From positions 62,001 to 126,000 of the forward strand of contig NZ_JACOFX010000003.1 in the NCBI RefSeq assembly GCF_014284125.1: a DNA stretch of 64,000 bases, given 5' to 3'. This document shows positions 8,954 to 18,113 of the stretch, in pieces. The position numbers and the translations under genes were made by a program. The notes beneath the pieces were generated by a model. The model was not told where the DNA came from. It saw only the letters and a program-made list of their open reading frames with translations, and did not search any database. The stretch comes from Undibacterium umbellatum (GTDB lineage Bacteria; Pseudomonadota; Gammaproteobacteria; Burkholderiales; Burkholderiaceae_D). Within the stretch, counting starts at the first letter, position 1. The number at the start of each line of letters is the position of its first letter.

Positions 8954-8982
8954 CCCACTGGCTTAGGTCAGTGGGTTTTTTT
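8954..8982 (+). terminator. Intrinsic terminator, no upstream gene on this strand
   Basis: CCCACTG (8954-8960), eight-base loop, CAGTGGG (8969-8975), then seven T residues. Oriented rightward; the nearest rightward gene ends at 8266, beyond a leftward gene. Confidence 0.85.
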
Positions 8983-9062
8983 ATGCTGTCATGATGCTGT
9001 CATTTCCAGCTACTACCATGCGCCAGTCCTGAAAAGTTTTACCTCCAAAGGTCGGGATACTT

Positions 9063-9090
9063 GCCCGCAGAGCGATCTGCGGGCTTTTTC
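9063..9090 (+). terminator. Second intrinsic terminator, no upstream gene on this strand
   Basis: GCCCGCAG (9063-9070), six-base loop, CTGCGGGC (9077-9084), then TTTTTCTT. It abuts the stop codon of mrcA, but the T-run lies on the rightward strand, so it could stop rightward transcription entering mrcA antisense. Confidence 0.85.
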
Positions 9091-9098
9091 TTAAGCGA

Positions 9099-11372
9099 CT
9101 ACTGTGTCACGGCGTTGGCTGGTGCCGTTGCTGATGTTACCGCTGCTGGTGGTGCATCATCCATATCCAGGGTGCGTACCCCGGCACCGTTCAGGAATTC
9201 ATTGAACATCCAGTCACCTTCGGCATTGCTGATACCTTCAGGTATTGCTCGCGCCACCTCGGCTTTGCCTGCCAGCGCTACACGCATACTGTCTATCCAG
9301 ATAGGCAGAGCCAGAGTGGCTCCAAATTCACGTCCGCCCAGCGATTTGGGGTCGTCATAGCCCATCCAGGCAACCGCCACGACATTACTGGCATAACCGG
9401 CAAACCAGCCATCGACAGCCTCGCTGGTAGTGCCGGTCTTGCCTGCCAGGTCACGGCGGGCAAGTTTGCTACTGGCGCTGGCACCAGTACCGCTACGCAC
9501 CACTTCACGCAACATCAGGTCAGTGATATAGGCATTGCGTGCATCGATGACGCGTGATTCTTCCTGGGCCTTGGCAGGAGGCTTGTTTTCAAACAGCACG
9601 ACACCTTTACCATCCACCACCTTGCTGATCAGCCAGGGATTCACAGCATAGCCACCATTGGCGAATACCGCATAAGCCGATGCCAGCTGCAGCGGCGTTA
9701 CCGAACCCGTACCCAGCGCCATGGTCAGGTTGGCCTGGTGCTTGTCCTTGTCAAAGCCAAAGCGTGGCAACCAGGTCTTGGCATGATCAACACCGATGGC
9801 TTTCAGGATACGTACTGACACCACGTTCTTGGATTGTGCCAGTGCCGTACGCATGCTGACCGGGCCATCGTACTTGCCATCATCATTGCGTGGATCCCAG
9901 CGCAAGGCTTCTTCCGACGTGGAGGAGAGTTGCACATCATTGATCAGGGTGCCTGGATAAAAACCTTTTTCCAGCGCAGCAGAAAAAATGAAGGGCTTGA
10001 TGCTGGAACCGGGCTGGCGCCAGGCACTGGTCACATGATTGAATTTCTTGCGGTTATAGTCAAAACCACCCACCATGGCACGAAAGGAACCGTCTTCGGT
10101 GTTCAGTGCAACAAATGCACCTTCGACTTCAGGCATTTGTGAAATGCCCCAGTTCTTCTTGTTGTCCTGCATCACGCGTATCACGGCACCTGGGCGTATT
10201 TTGATGCCAGCTTTGGCCTTGTCGGAGAGCGCCGCTGCGGCAAAGCGCAAACCTTCGCCTGTGATTTCCACATTATCACCAGATTGCAATTCAGCCTTGA
10301 TGATCTTGGCGGATGACTGGATCACGACCGCCGCCAGTAATTTGTCATTGTCGGGATGTTTGCGCAAAATCTGGTCTATCGCATCTTCTCGCTCATCTTC
10401 ATCCGCAGGGAGTTCAATATAAGCCTCAGGCCCGCGGTAGCCATGGCGCTGGTCATAGGCCATGATATTGCGGCGCACCGCTTCATAAGCGGCATCTTGC
10501 TCAGCCTTGTAGATCGTCGTGTACACCTTGATGCCCTTGGTATAGGTGTCTTCCTTGTATTGCGCATAAATACTTTGACGCACCATCTCGGCAATATAAT
10601 CACCATGGGTATCGAATTGCTGGCCTTTGACAACCTTGATTTCTTCTTTGGCGGCAGCTTCCATTTGTGCTTGGGTGATATAGCCATTCCTGACCATGCT
10701 CTTCAAGACCAGTAATTGCCTTTGCTTGGTTTTTTCAAAATTGACGGCTGGGTTATGCCGCACCGGATTTTGCGGCACTCCAGCCAGCATGGCAGCTTCT
10801 GCCAGACTGAGCTGGTCCAGCGATTTGCCAAAATAAGTCTTGGCTGCACTGGAAAAACCGTGGCTGCGCTTGCCCAGGAAAATCTGGTTCATATACAGTT
10901 CCAGGATCTGGTCTTTGCTGAGCGCATCTTCTATCCGGTAAGTCAGCAAAATCTCTTTCATTTTGCGTTCCAGTGACTTTTCATTGGTCAGGAAAAAATT
11001 GCGGGCCACCTGCATGGTGATGGTCGATGCACCCTGATGAAAGCCGCGGCTCAAGTCTGCCAGGATGGCACGACCGGCGCTGATGAAAGAGACTCCGCCA
11101 TGTTCATAAAAACGCGCATCCTCTATCGACAACAAGGCATTTTTCATGACGGCAGGAATCTGCTTGATAGGTACAAAGTCCCGGTGTTCTTCACCAAACT
11201 CACCGATCAGGGCATTGTCTGCGGTATAGATGCGCAGCGGGATCTTTGGACGGTAGTCCGTCACTGCTTCCAGTGTCGGCAGGCCAGGTGCGACCACAAA
11301 AAATATAAAGGCCAGGCCTGCCAGCAACAGGGTGGTACAGAGACTGAGGCCAAACACTATCCACTTCTTCAT
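9099..11372 (-). CDS. mrcA: Class A penicillin-binding protein 1A
   Basis: A bifunctional peptidoglycan synthase of 757 residues, anchored by an N-terminal transmembrane helix (about 7-28). The glycosyltransferase 51 domain follows, with EDARFYEHGG (catalytic Glu) and GASTITMQVARNF, about residues 60-230. An OB-like linker comes next, then the transpeptidase with SSIKP (about 457), SKN (about 512) and KTG (about 642). It polymerises and cross-links murein at the inner membrane and is a beta-lactam target. It starts 8 bases after the upstream ABC gene, with AAGGAAT as ribosome site inside that gene's end. It is thus the last gene of a three-gene leftward operon. Confidence 0.96.
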   Translation of the reverse strand: MKKWIVFGLSLCTTLLLAGLAFIFFVVAPGLPTLEAVTDYRPKIPLRIYTADNALIGEFGEEHRDFVPIKQIPAVMKNALLSIEDARFYEHGGVSFISAGRAILADLSRGFHQGASTITMQVARNFFLTNEKSLERKMKEILLTYRIEDALSKDQILELYMNQIFLGKRSHGFSSAAKTYFGKSLDQLSLAEAAMLAGVPQNPVRHNPAVNFEKTKQRQLLVLKSMVRNGYITQAQMEAAAKEEIKVVKGQQFDTHGDYIAEMVRQSIYAQYKEDTYTKGIKVYTTIYKAEQDAAYEAVRRNIMAYDQRHGYRGPEAYIELPADEDEREDAIDQILRKHPDNDKLLAAVVIQSSAKIIKAELQSGDNVEITGEGLRFAAAALSDKAKAGIKIRPGAVIRVMQDNKKNWGISQMPEVEGAFVALNTEDGSFRAMVGGFDYNRKKFNHVTSAWRQPGSSIKPFIFSAALEKGFYPGTLINDVQLSSTSEEALRWDPRNDDGKYDGPVSMRTALAQSKNVVSVRILKAIGVDHAKTWLPRFGFDKDKHQANLTMALGTGSVTPLQLASAYAVFANGGYAVNPWLISKVVDGKGVVLFENKPPAKAQEESRVIDARNAYITDLMLREVVRSGTGASASSKLARRDLAGKTGTTSEAVDGWFAGYASNVVAVAWMGYDDPKSLGGREFGATLALPIWIDSMRVALAGKAEVARAIPEGISNAEGDWMFNEFLNGAGVRTLDMDDAPPAAVTSATAPANAVTQ

Positions 11373-11380
11373 ACTATTCC

Positions 11381-13147
11381 TTATTCTTCCAGGGTTTGCA
11401 GCAGATACAGGCGCTGATAAATGCCCTGTTCCACTTGCATTAATTCTTGATGATTGCCTTGCTCCGCCAGCTTGCCGTGGTTCAGCACGATAATGCTGTC
11501 GGCATCGCGTATGGTGGAGAGTCTATGGGCAATCGCGATGATGCTGACCTTGCCGCGCAATTCTGTCAGCGCGGTTTGTACCACTTGTTCGGTTTCACTG
11601 TCGATATGCGAAGTCGCTTCGTCCAGGAACAGGATGCGCGGCTTGCCAGCCAGAGCACGGGCAATCGCCAGCAATTGCTTTTGGCCTGTGGACAGGCGTG
11701 CACCACCTTCACCCAACGGGGTATCGTAGCCATTTTCCAGTTGCAAAATAAAATCATGCACGTGCGCAGCCTTGGCTGCGGCGATGATATCTGCTTCGCT
11801 GATGTCGCGCCCCATGGCGATATTTTCGCGTGCATTTGCTGCCAGCAAAAACGGTTCTTGCGGCACCAGCCCCACCTTCTCGCGGAAGTGGGCATCCGTG
11901 ACACTGGCCAGCGCTTGTCCATCAACTTCCATACGGCCAGACTGCGGTGTATAAAAGCGTAGCAAGAGACTCAGCAGGGTAGATTTGCCGCTACCGGTAT
12001 GACCGACAATGCCATAAAAACTGCCAGCCGGAATATCCAGGCTAAAGTCATGCAAGACTGGCTGTGCTGGATCATAACCAAAACTCACCTTGTCTAGCGT
12101 CAGGTGACCATCGGTAATGCGTGCATCGCTGCTGGCCTGTACGTGCTGGTGTTCATTCAGCAGCGTGTTGACGCGTGCGGCTGAGACCACGGCTTGCTGT
12201 ATCTGGCCAAACTGCAGGGTGATCTGTATCAGCGGTTCCACCACACGGGCGATGTAGCTGACAAAGGCATACAGCACACCGATTTCGACACCAGAAAAAC
12301 TGCGCTGACTGAAAGTGAAAATCACTACCACCAGCAAGATCGAATTCATCAAATCCAGCGCCGGGCGCAACAACCAGGCATTGGCACGCAATTCATCCAG
12401 CCTGGCGGCGTAATGCAACTGGTTGGTCGTGGCAAAGCGTTCACCAAAGCGGCGTTCGGCATTGCTGGCTTGCAGCGCGCTCATGCCATTGATGCTTTCT
12501 GCCACCTGGGCATTGATTTCACTGCGCAACTGGCGAGCCTTGCTGACGGCTGGCGCACTCCAGCGCTGGTAAAACCAGACGATGATGATGACTGCCGGTA
12601 TCAGCATGATGACAATCAGCATCAAGCGCCATTCCAGCCAGGCCATGGCAGTCAGCGCACCGATGACGACGATGGTGCTGTCGAGCATGACGAACAAGAC
12701 CTGCACATATAGGCTCTTGACTGACTCGGTATCATTCGTCACGCGGCTGACCAGCTGCCCGGTAATCGCCTTGTCAAAGAAAGCCATGGGCAGGCGCAAG
12801 ACATGCTCATACACTTGTTCACGCAAGCGCCGCACTGAACGCATGGCGACGCCTGCCAGCCTGGTGAGTTGCAGATAACGCAGCCAGGTCGCAGCCCAGC
12901 CTGATAACACATAGGCAGCCAGCAAGCCTATGACCATGCCCATATCCATTTGATGCGGCAACAGGTAGCGATCTATGAAGGCCTTACCCAGCAAGGGGCC
13001 AATCGCCTCCAGGCCAGCCGCGATAAATAAAAAGAAAATGCCCAGCCAGACATGGCGTTTTTCACTGCGGGCTGCATACAGCAGCAAGTGCACTGCCTGT
13101 TTTTTTTCTGACATGGCAGCGGGTAATTGTTTGGTATCAGGCTGCAT
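11381..13147 (-). CDS. mdlB: ABC exporter half-transporter, MdlB-like (catalytic subunit)
   Basis: A 588-residue half-transporter with six transmembrane helices (about 30-320) fused to an ATPase domain. Walker A GHTGSGKST (about 386), signature LSTGQKQL and Walker B ILFLDEATS with the catalytic Glu are intact. The ATG at 13147 overlaps the stop of the upstream gene (ATGCAGCCTGA), giving coupled translation; another ATG at 13114 is possible. With the adjacent MdlA-like protein it should form a heterodimeric inner-membrane exporter. The substrate is unknown: lipids, peptides or drugs in relatives. It lies directly before mrcA. Confidence 0.85.
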   Translation of the reverse strand: MQPDTKQLPAAMSEKKQAVHLLLYAARSEKRHVWLGIFFLFIAAGLEAIGPLLGKAFIDRYLLPHQMDMGMVIGLLAAYVLSGWAATWLRYLQLTRLAGVAMRSVRRLREQVYEHVLRLPMAFFDKAITGQLVSRVTNDTESVKSLYVQVLFVMLDSTIVVIGALTAMAWLEWRLMLIVIMLIPAVIIIVWFYQRWSAPAVSKARQLRSEINAQVAESINGMSALQASNAERRFGERFATTNQLHYAARLDELRANAWLLRPALDLMNSILLVVVIFTFSQRSFSGVEIGVLYAFVSYIARVVEPLIQITLQFGQIQQAVVSAARVNTLLNEHQHVQASSDARITDGHLTLDKVSFGYDPAQPVLHDFSLDIPAGSFYGIVGHTGSGKSTLLSLLLRFYTPQSGRMEVDGQALASVTDAHFREKVGLVPQEPFLLAANARENIAMGRDISEADIIAAAKAAHVHDFILQLENGYDTPLGEGGARLSTGQKQLLAIARALAGKPRILFLDEATSHIDSETEQVVQTALTELRGKVSIIAIAHRLSTIRDADSIIVLNHGKLAEQGNHQELMQVEQGIYQRLYLLQTLEE

Positions 13148-14888
13148 CCAGGCTTGCTTCCAATTGTTGATAACGCCATTGCGTTGCATACCAGCCATTC
13201 AAATGCAGCAAGGCCTGGTGATTGCCTCGCTCTATGATTTTGCCTTCACGCAAAACCAGGATGTGATTGGCTTCCAGCACCGCACTCAGGCGGTGGCTGA
13301 CGATGACGGCACTGCGTTCAGGATGTTCTTGCCTCAGTTCTGCCAGGTGCTGCAGGATATGCGTTTCGGTTTGGGTATCCACTGCCGACAAGGCATCGTC
13401 CAGCAATAATAAGGGGCTGGCCGTCAGCAAGGCGCGGGCGATGGCCACGCGCTGCTTTTGTCCGCCAGACAAAGTAACGCCACGTTCACCCACCAGCGTG
13501 TCATAACCATATGGGAAGCGTTGTATATCATCATCTACCGATGCCAGTTCTGCGGCCTTCATCACCTCGGCACGAGTGGCGGCAGGATTGCTAAGCGAGA
13601 TATTGTCAGCAATCGATGCCGAGAATAAAAATGGCTCTTGTGCTACCCAGTTGATCGCCTGGCGCAGGGCTTGTAGCTTGTAGTCTGCCAGCGCATGTCC
13701 ACCCCAGGCCACATGGCCTTGCTCTGCCTCGATCTGGCGCAGTAACAGGCGCACAACGCTGGATTTGCCCGAGCCAGTCGGTCCGACTATGCCTATAGTC
13801 TGCCCCGGTGCGATATGCAGGCTGATGCCCTGCAAGGCTGGCCTGGTCTGGCCCGGATACGCAAAGCTGACATTGTCCACGATCAAATTACCGGCTGGTG
13901 GCGTATCCAGCTTGCCCTCATCATTGACACTGAGTTCCTGCATCAAGACCGGCTCCAGCCGCGCCCAGGCTGCCTTGCCGCGCTCCAGCAGCGACAAGAC
14001 CCAGCCAGCAGCAAACATCGGCCAGATCAACTGACCTAAATACATTGAGAAACTGGTCAGCGCACCGATACTCATTTCTCCATGCCATACCAGATAACCA
14101 CCGACGCCCAGCGTCAGCGCACCAGCCGCAGTCAGGGACAGGCCCACTGCAGGTTCATAGGCGGCTTCCCAGCGTTGGGCATTCAGGCTGGCAGCGGCGG
14201 CATTTTCTGCCAGTTCGGCAAACTGTGCGGCGCTGCGCTGTTCTAGGCCCAGGGCGCGCAGGGTACGCACGCCGGATAAAGTCTCTTGCACCTGGTCGTT
14301 GAGCTTACTGAAACGGTCGAGAGAATCGCGTGAAGCATCCTGTATATGATGGGTAATATGCTTGAAGGCCCAGGCCATGAAAGGGAAGGGCAGCAGAGCC
14401 GCCAGTGCCAGCCGCCAGTCCACACCCAGCAGCATCATGCCTATCACCAGGGCAAAGGTCATGCTGCCATCAAAACCGGCGAGGGCGGCTTCACCTGCGG
14501 CCAGCTCTATGGCATCTGCATCATTGGTGCCCAGCGCCATCAGGTCGCCGGTTCTTTGTTGCTGGAAAAAACTGCTCCCCTGCACACTCAGGCGTTCATA
14601 CAAGCGGGTGCGTAACTGCATGCCAAGTTTATACGAAGCCGTAAACAATTGCGTGCGCCAGCCTACGCGCAGGAAGTAGATAGCCAGGCCCATGCCCAGC
14701 AGCCAGGACAGTTCCCACATCAGGGCAGTGTTGTCAAAACGACCCGCCACCATGCCATCGATAATCATGCCGACACGGCGTGGTATCAAGACCGTCATGA
14801 CGGCAACGGCAAACAGCATGAGGCCAGCACTGATGTACTGACGCCAGTGCTGGCGAATAAATTGTGCTAAAAGCTGGTACAGACTCAT
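13137..14888 (-). CDS. mdlA: ABC exporter half-transporter, MdlA-like (degenerate ATP site)
   Basis: A 583-residue half-transporter with an N-terminal membrane domain (about 20-310) and C-terminal ATPase. Walker A GPTGSGKSS and signature LSGGQKQR are normal, but the residue after Walker B is Asp instead of the catalytic Glu (LLLLDDALSAVD). E. coli MdlA shows the same substitution, as I recall it. Together with the intact partner this predicts one active and one degenerate ATP site, the hallmark of asymmetric heterodimeric exporters. It is the first gene of the mdlA-mdlB-mrcA operon; 146 bases separate it from the divergent SpoIIE-type gene. Confidence 0.86.
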   Translation of the reverse strand: MSLYQLLAQFIRQHWRQYISAGLMLFAVAVMTVLIPRRVGMIIDGMVAGRFDNTALMWELSWLLGMGLAIYFLRVGWRTQLFTASYKLGMQLRTRLYERLSVQGSSFFQQQRTGDLMALGTNDADAIELAAGEAALAGFDGSMTFALVIGMMLLGVDWRLALAALLPFPFMAWAFKHITHHIQDASRDSLDRFSKLNDQVQETLSGVRTLRALGLEQRSAAQFAELAENAAAASLNAQRWEAAYEPAVGLSLTAAGALTLGVGGYLVWHGEMSIGALTSFSMYLGQLIWPMFAAGWVLSLLERGKAAWARLEPVLMQELSVNDEGKLDTPPAGNLIVDNVSFAYPGQTRPALQGISLHIAPGQTIGIVGPTGSGKSSVVRLLLRQIEAEQGHVAWGGHALADYKLQALRQAINWVAQEPFLFSASIADNISLSNPAATRAEVMKAAELASVDDDIQRFPYGYDTLVGERGVTLSGGQKQRVAIARALLTASPLLLLDDALSAVDTQTETHILQHLAELRQEHPERSAVIVSHRLSAVLEANHILVLREGKIIERGNHQALLHLNGWYATQWRYQQLEASLDAA

Positions 14889-15034
14889 GAATGGTTCAGA
14901 CCAGCAAGACAGAAAATGGTTGCATGCATCAAATGCAGTTCCTCGATTGATGGCAAAGCAGGAAATGATACAGTATCCTCAAACTTTGACCTCAATGTCG
15001 CGCATCCCGGCAGACTTTCGTATAGACATACATT

Positions 15035-17281
15035 GTGATTAAATTAAGAGCATTTCAGTTCACCAGTATTACTTACCGCCTGGTTTTTGCCTGCCTGATG
15101 GCGGCAGTGGTGATTTATGGCAGTTCCTACTACCAGATACGCGCCTTGATGCAACAGGTCATGACCGGCTGGATAAACCAGATCGCGCTGTCTAAACTGG
15201 ATGCTGCTGTGGCAAAGCACCAGTCCAGCCTGCACCTGATAGGCGAACAAGGGACCCGTCTGGTGCAAATGGACGAGCGCCTCCATCTTGCTGATCAGAA
15301 TGGTCTCAAAGCAATTTTGCCAGTCTCCCCCTATATCAGCAAACTGGCGATTTCTTCTGGCACTACAGGCCAGGATCACAGCTTTGGCTGGCATGCAGAA
15401 GCAAATGGGCAGCCATGGCAAAGTACAACTGCAGATGTCGACTTATTGAATTCTTGCAATGTTGTTGATGGTCATCATTATTGGGCTGAGCATATCCGCA
15501 ATCAGGAGCTGGTTTTCTGTACTGGTGTGTATATGTTGGGAAAATCACAGCAAAGCATAGCCATCCAGATTAATATGCAGCCATTGTTGCAAGACCTGCA
15601 AAACAATTTGCATCTGGTTGATGCGGTAGACCAAAGTGTGCAAGGCCAGCCTTACGTAATCAACCGGCTGAACGGCCACTTTTTGCTGGGGGCAGAGTTC
15701 ATTCCGGAAGACCTGTCAACGCGGCCAAACAGCGGTGCTGGCAAGGGGGGCGACATACACTACAGCCTGCAACTGCAGGATATGCCACTGGTCTATGGGT
15801 TTTATTTTTCTGAGGAAAAAATCCAGAACTACTTGGGCAAATATTTTATGCTGGCCATCCTTTCCATGGGCAAGGACATGCTGTTGATGTGCATCGCCAT
15901 TGCCCTGGTGTCACGCCAGACCACCAAGTCCCTGCGCAGCCTGAGTAAAAGCACCGAAGAAATTGCTCAAGGCAACCTCGATACTGAATTGACAAAAATT
16001 CCCAGGAGCGATGAAGTCGGGCGACTCTCACGTTCATTCAGGCGCATGCGTGATTCATTGAAGTTGCGCATACTGGAATTGCAGGAGGCCACCGCCGCCA
16101 GACAGCGCATGGAAAGTGAACTCGCCATCGCCGCCCAGATACAACAAGCCATGTTACCCAGCGCAGAAGCTGCAATAGATCCACGCTATAGTATGAGTAC
16201 CTTGCTGCAGCCAGCCAGGGTAGTTGGTGGTGACCTGTATGATTTCTTTCATGTGGCCGATGATCGTATTTGCATGGTCATTGGTGATGTTGCCAACAAG
16301 GGCATGCCTGCAGCGCTGTTCATGGCGCGTACCCTTAGCTTGATGCGCACGCTGGCACACCAGAGCAGTACACCGGCAGCGCTGTTGTTTTCAGTGAACC
16401 GCGAACTGGCACACAACAACCCAGAGTGTCGTTTTGTAACGATGTTCTTTGCCATGCTGGACCTGAAAACCGGGAGCATGCAATACGCCAGTGCAGGACA
16501 TGATGCACCATTGCTCTTAAGGGATGGGAGAGTCAGCAAGTTGCCATTGCAGACCGGGCCTGCCTTAGGCTTGGAGGAAGAGGGAAGTTTCCCGCAATTC
16601 GAAAGCCGCTTGCATGCGCAGGACATCATCATTCTGTACACAGACGGCATTACCGATGCAAGGAATGAGCACAATGAAGAATTCTCAGAAGCACGATTAC
16701 AGACTACAATTAGTCAACAGGCACCGGCATTTGCAGCAGACATTATTCGTATAGTGACGTTAGCGCATCAGAAGTTTATAGCGCAAGCACCGCAGTTTGA
16801 CGATTTGACATTATTAAGTATGCAATTTCACCCTGAAGTCAAACGACGCAAGCCAGCTTTTGGCGACTGGCAGATCAGTCTGAATGGTCAGCCGCTTGAC
16901 TATGAACAGGTCAAGCCCAGGCTGGCAGGGTTTTTGCGTGCTCAGAAAGTCAGTGATGATATTGTCGACGATTTACAGCTGATTACCGAAGAGGTGTTGG
17001 TCAACGTGCTCAAGCATGGTGCGACAGAACAAGATCCTGCATCAATCAGGCTGGATGTGCATCTGCACGATAGTGAAATTGTGATCGATATGGTGGACAA
17101 CTCGCATGCCTATAATCCCCTGAACGGAGCCACCCAGCCAGATCTGGAGATGGATTTTTCCGACCGCCCTGTTGGCGGCCTGGGCTTGTATCTGGTGAAT
17201 GCCCTGGCCGACCATATCGATTACAACTATGCACATGGTCAGAATAATTTGCACATACGTAAATACCTCATCAAACCCTGA
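15035..17281 (+). CDS. Membrane SpoIIE-type phosphatase with HAMP and C-terminal anti-sigma-type kinase domain
   Basis: A 748-residue sensor protein. A transmembrane helix (about 12-32), a periplasmic region to about 265 and a second helix (about 270-291) lead to a HAMP domain and a helical linker. A PP2C/SpoIIE phosphatase domain follows (VVGGDLYDFF near 397, VIGDVANKGMPAALFM, YTDGITDA near 535). The C-terminus is an RsbW-like ATPase domain (ITEEVLVNVLKHGA near 649; GGLGLYLVNALAD). The two opposing activities in one chain suggest control of the phosphorylation state of a STAS protein, presumably that encoded 38 bases downstream. It begins with GTG and lacks a clear ribosome site, so the start is less sure. 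Confidence 0.88.
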   Translation: MIKLRAFQFTSITYRLVFACLMAAVVIYGSSYYQIRALMQQVMTGWINQIALSKLDAAVAKHQSSLHLIGEQGTRLVQMDERLHLADQNGLKAILPVSPYISKLAISSGTTGQDHSFGWHAEANGQPWQSTTADVDLLNSCNVVDGHHYWAEHIRNQELVFCTGVYMLGKSQQSIAIQINMQPLLQDLQNNLHLVDAVDQSVQGQPYVINRLNGHFLLGAEFIPEDLSTRPNSGAGKGGDIHYSLQLQDMPLVYGFYFSEEKIQNYLGKYFMLAILSMGKDMLLMCIAIALVSRQTTKSLRSLSKSTEEIAQGNLDTELTKIPRSDEVGRLSRSFRRMRDSLKLRILELQEATAARQRMESELAIAAQIQQAMLPSAEAAIDPRYSMSTLLQPARVVGGDLYDFFHVADDRICMVIGDVANKGMPAALFMARTLSLMRTLAHQSSTPAALLFSVNRELAHNNPECRFVTMFFAMLDLKTGSMQYASAGHDAPLLLRDGRVSKLPLQTGPALGLEEEGSFPQFESRLHAQDIIILYTDGITDARNEHNEEFSEARLQTTISQQAPAFAADIIRIVTLAHQKFIAQAPQFDDLTLLSMQFHPEVKRRKPAFGDWQISLNGQPLDYEQVKPRLAGFLRAQKVSDDIVDDLQLITEEVLVNVLKHGATEQDPASIRLDVHLHDSEIVIDMVDNSHAYNPLNGATQPDLEMDFSDRPVGGLGLYLVNALADHIDYNYAHGQNNLHIRKYLIKP

Positions 17282-17318
17282 AACAATAAAATAGAAACCG
17301 GATCATAGAGGACAGACA

Positions 17319-17687
17319 GTGTTAGAAATTTCCATAGACGAAACGCAGTTGCCCACAGCCAGAATAGATCTGGCTGGTAGTCTCGATACCAGTACCGCAG
17401 CCGATCTTGAGCAGTTTTTTTCCAGCAGTGTCAGTGAAGACGTCAAGATACTGGTCATGAGCATGGAGGCACTGACTTTTATCTCCAGTGAGGGTTTGCG
17501 GGTGCTTGCCAAGATACGCAAGACTATGCGTAATCACGGAGGGGTGACTTATTTCGTCAATCTTAGCCGGCAGGTGCAAAAAGTGTTTGAAATTGTGCGT
17601 GCAGCGCCTTTGAACGAGATATTTACCAGCACCGCTGAACTGGACGCCTATCTGGCTGATATGCAGCGCAAGGTGAGTGAAGAGTGA
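17319..17687 (+). CDS. STAS-domain anti-sigma factor antagonist
   Basis: A 122-residue stand-alone STAS protein of the RsbV/SpoIIAA type. The phosphorylatable Ser lies in the typical SMEALTFISSEGLRVL stretch (Ser near 55-56), followed by a conserved helix. The GTG start follows AGAGGA at 17307-17312. It is the obvious substrate of the upstream phosphatase/kinase fusion. In partner-switching systems the unphosphorylated STAS protein captures a kinase or other target and frees a regulator. No sigma factor is encoded nearby, so the output is unknown. Confidence 0.9.
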   Translation: MLEISIDETQLPTARIDLAGSLDTSTAADLEQFFSSSVSEDVKILVMSMEALTFISSEGLRVLAKIRKTMRNHGGVTYFVNLSRQVQKVFEIVRAAPLNEIFTSTAELDAYLADMQRKVSEE

Positions 17688-17800
17688 CCCTGGTCGTCCA
17701 CAAAAAGCTGGTAGTCAACAGCAATTTAGTAGTGCTTAAACTTTGCCTAAACGGGACTTATGTAAAATTGTCTTGCTAATAAGACATAGAGGATTGCTTC

Positions 17801-17830
17801 TTGGACTACGCCATAAGAGCGCTATATAAT
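17801..17830 (+). promoter_or_regulatory. Putative sigma-70 promoter left of the MITE-like element
   Basis: TTGGAC (17801-17806), an 18-base spacer and a perfect TATAAT (17825-17830), pointing rightward. The inverted-repeat element begins 16 bases after the -10 box, so a transcript would run straight into it. Confidence 0.55.
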
Positions 17831-17845
17831 CTCGCGCCTCATTAC

Positions 17846-18113
17846 TAGAACTCATTTCATAAATAGGGTGAGATGCGTTTGCCTCATAACGTGGGCTGGC
17901 AAGGCGGACGAGGCAGTCAATAGCGGTGCTATTGATAACGAGTCCAACGCAGTCCAGCACGCGTTATGAGGCAAACCCTTCGGGAACTAACGATTTGGGC
18001 GCATTGCAGCGTTGCGCCCTTTGCTAAGGCAGGAGCCTTAGCTGCAGGTCACGCCTTGCACTGCATCCCAAATCGTCTTGTTCGCACTCACCCTATTTAT
18101 GAAATGAGTTCTA
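17846..18113. mobile_element. MITE-like element, 268 bp, with 27-bp perfect terminal inverted repeats
   Basis: The ends, 17846-17872 and 18087-18113, are perfect 27-base inverted repeats, beginning TAGAACTCATTTCATAAATA on the left. If the outer TA pairs are the target duplication, the element proper is GAACTC...GAGTTC. Inside are further dyads: a 15-bp pair (17877-17891 with 17962-17976), a 10-bp pair (17990-17999 with 18067-18076), and two 8-bp hairpins (17917-17935 and 18023-18042). No transposase is encoded. This fits a non-autonomous miniature element moved in trans by an IS with a TA target; the family is not certain. Confidence 0.8.

Larger units (their letters stand above)
8778..9098. 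other. 321-bp intergenic region with two rightward terminators
   Basis: Flanked by two leftward genes, yet it holds two intrinsic terminators oriented rightward, and a tandem copy of ATGCTGTCAT at 8983-8992 and 8994-9003. I see no open reading frame with a ribosome site. The arrangement fits one or two small RNAs transcribed rightward; see findings. Confidence 0.5.
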
